Assembly: GCA_029777225.1 (NCBI GenBank)
Contig: JAKOSR010000128.1
Coordinates: 1-23,356 of the forward strand
DNA from: Chloroflexota bacterium
GTDB lineage: Bacteria > Chloroflexota > Anaerolineae > Anaerolineales > Anaerolineaceae
Reading direction: 5' to 3'
DNA: 23,356 bases
The notes under the pieces were generated by a model that was not told the DNA's origin, searched no databases, and saw only the letters and a program-made list of their open reading frames with translations. Each line of letters starts with the position of its first letter. The stretch's first letter is position 1. The position numbers and the translations under genes were made by a program. Below are positions 23,353-23,356 of this stretch, piece by piece.

Positions 23353-23356
23353 GTGG
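23353..23356 (+). CDS. Start of a gene running off the window
   Basis: Only the start codon GTG (23353-23355) and one more base are visible. The strong AGGAGGG ribosome site and the AT-rich leader are the evidence that a gene starts here. Nothing can be said about the product. Confidence 0.5.

Overview
The window looks like a stretch of ordinary chromosome from a bacterium of the Chloroflexota, most likely class Anaerolineae. This is an inference from gene content: a NurA/HerA/Rad50-type repair operon, PdxS/PdxT vitamin B6 synthesis, lipoproteins with long Thr/Pro linkers, and a LysM-M23 peptidase with an N-terminal membrane anchor. I see no rRNA, tRNA, CRISPR array, transposase, integrase or phage gene. 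Coding density is very high and no gap exceeds 300 bases.

Positions 1-4324 (plus strand) hold the 3' end of an ABC-2 type permease, a membrane-anchored Ig-like/zinc-ribbon protein, a PfpI/DJ-1 family protein, the pdxS-pdxT pair for pyridoxal 5'-phosphate synthase, and an uncharacterised GNAT-like protein whose true start is unclear.

Positions 4391-10527 (plus strand) hold the most interesting unit: a compact operon of a NurA-family nuclease, a stand-alone HAS-barrel-like protein, a HerA-type hexameric ATPase and a Rad50/SbcC-type zinc-hook ATPase. The genes overlap or lie within 10 bases of each other, so a DNA end-processing complex is likely. No Mre11/SbcD nuclease gene lies in the window, and the HAS-barrel-like protein resembles the N-terminal part of the neighbouring HerA without its motor.

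Positions 10528-20659 (minus strand) form a long run, read from high to low coordinates: membrane-anchored LysM-M23 peptidase, coupled papain-like lipoprotein, MEMO1-family protein, Thr/Pro-linker lipoprotein, a divergent PriA helicase, a membrane protein, a phosphoribosyltransferase, an MFS transporter and a nucleotidyltransferase-fold protein. Candidate promoters are TGnTAnnnT-like. Those of the M23, MEMO1 and YcaQ-like genes place the -10 exactly six bases before the start codon, which suggests leaderless mRNAs.

Positions 20660-23356 hold a LigT-like 2'-5' RNA ligase family gene (plus), a YcaQ/AlkX-like DNA glycosylase with a QxD motif (minus), a zinc-ribbon/OB-fold DUF35 protein (plus) with a good terminator, an AT-rich intergenic region, and the ribosome-binding site and first codon of a further gene running off the end. 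DNA maintenance is a recurring theme (NurA, HerA, Rad50/SbcC, PriA, YcaQ-like), although these genes are in separate transcription units.
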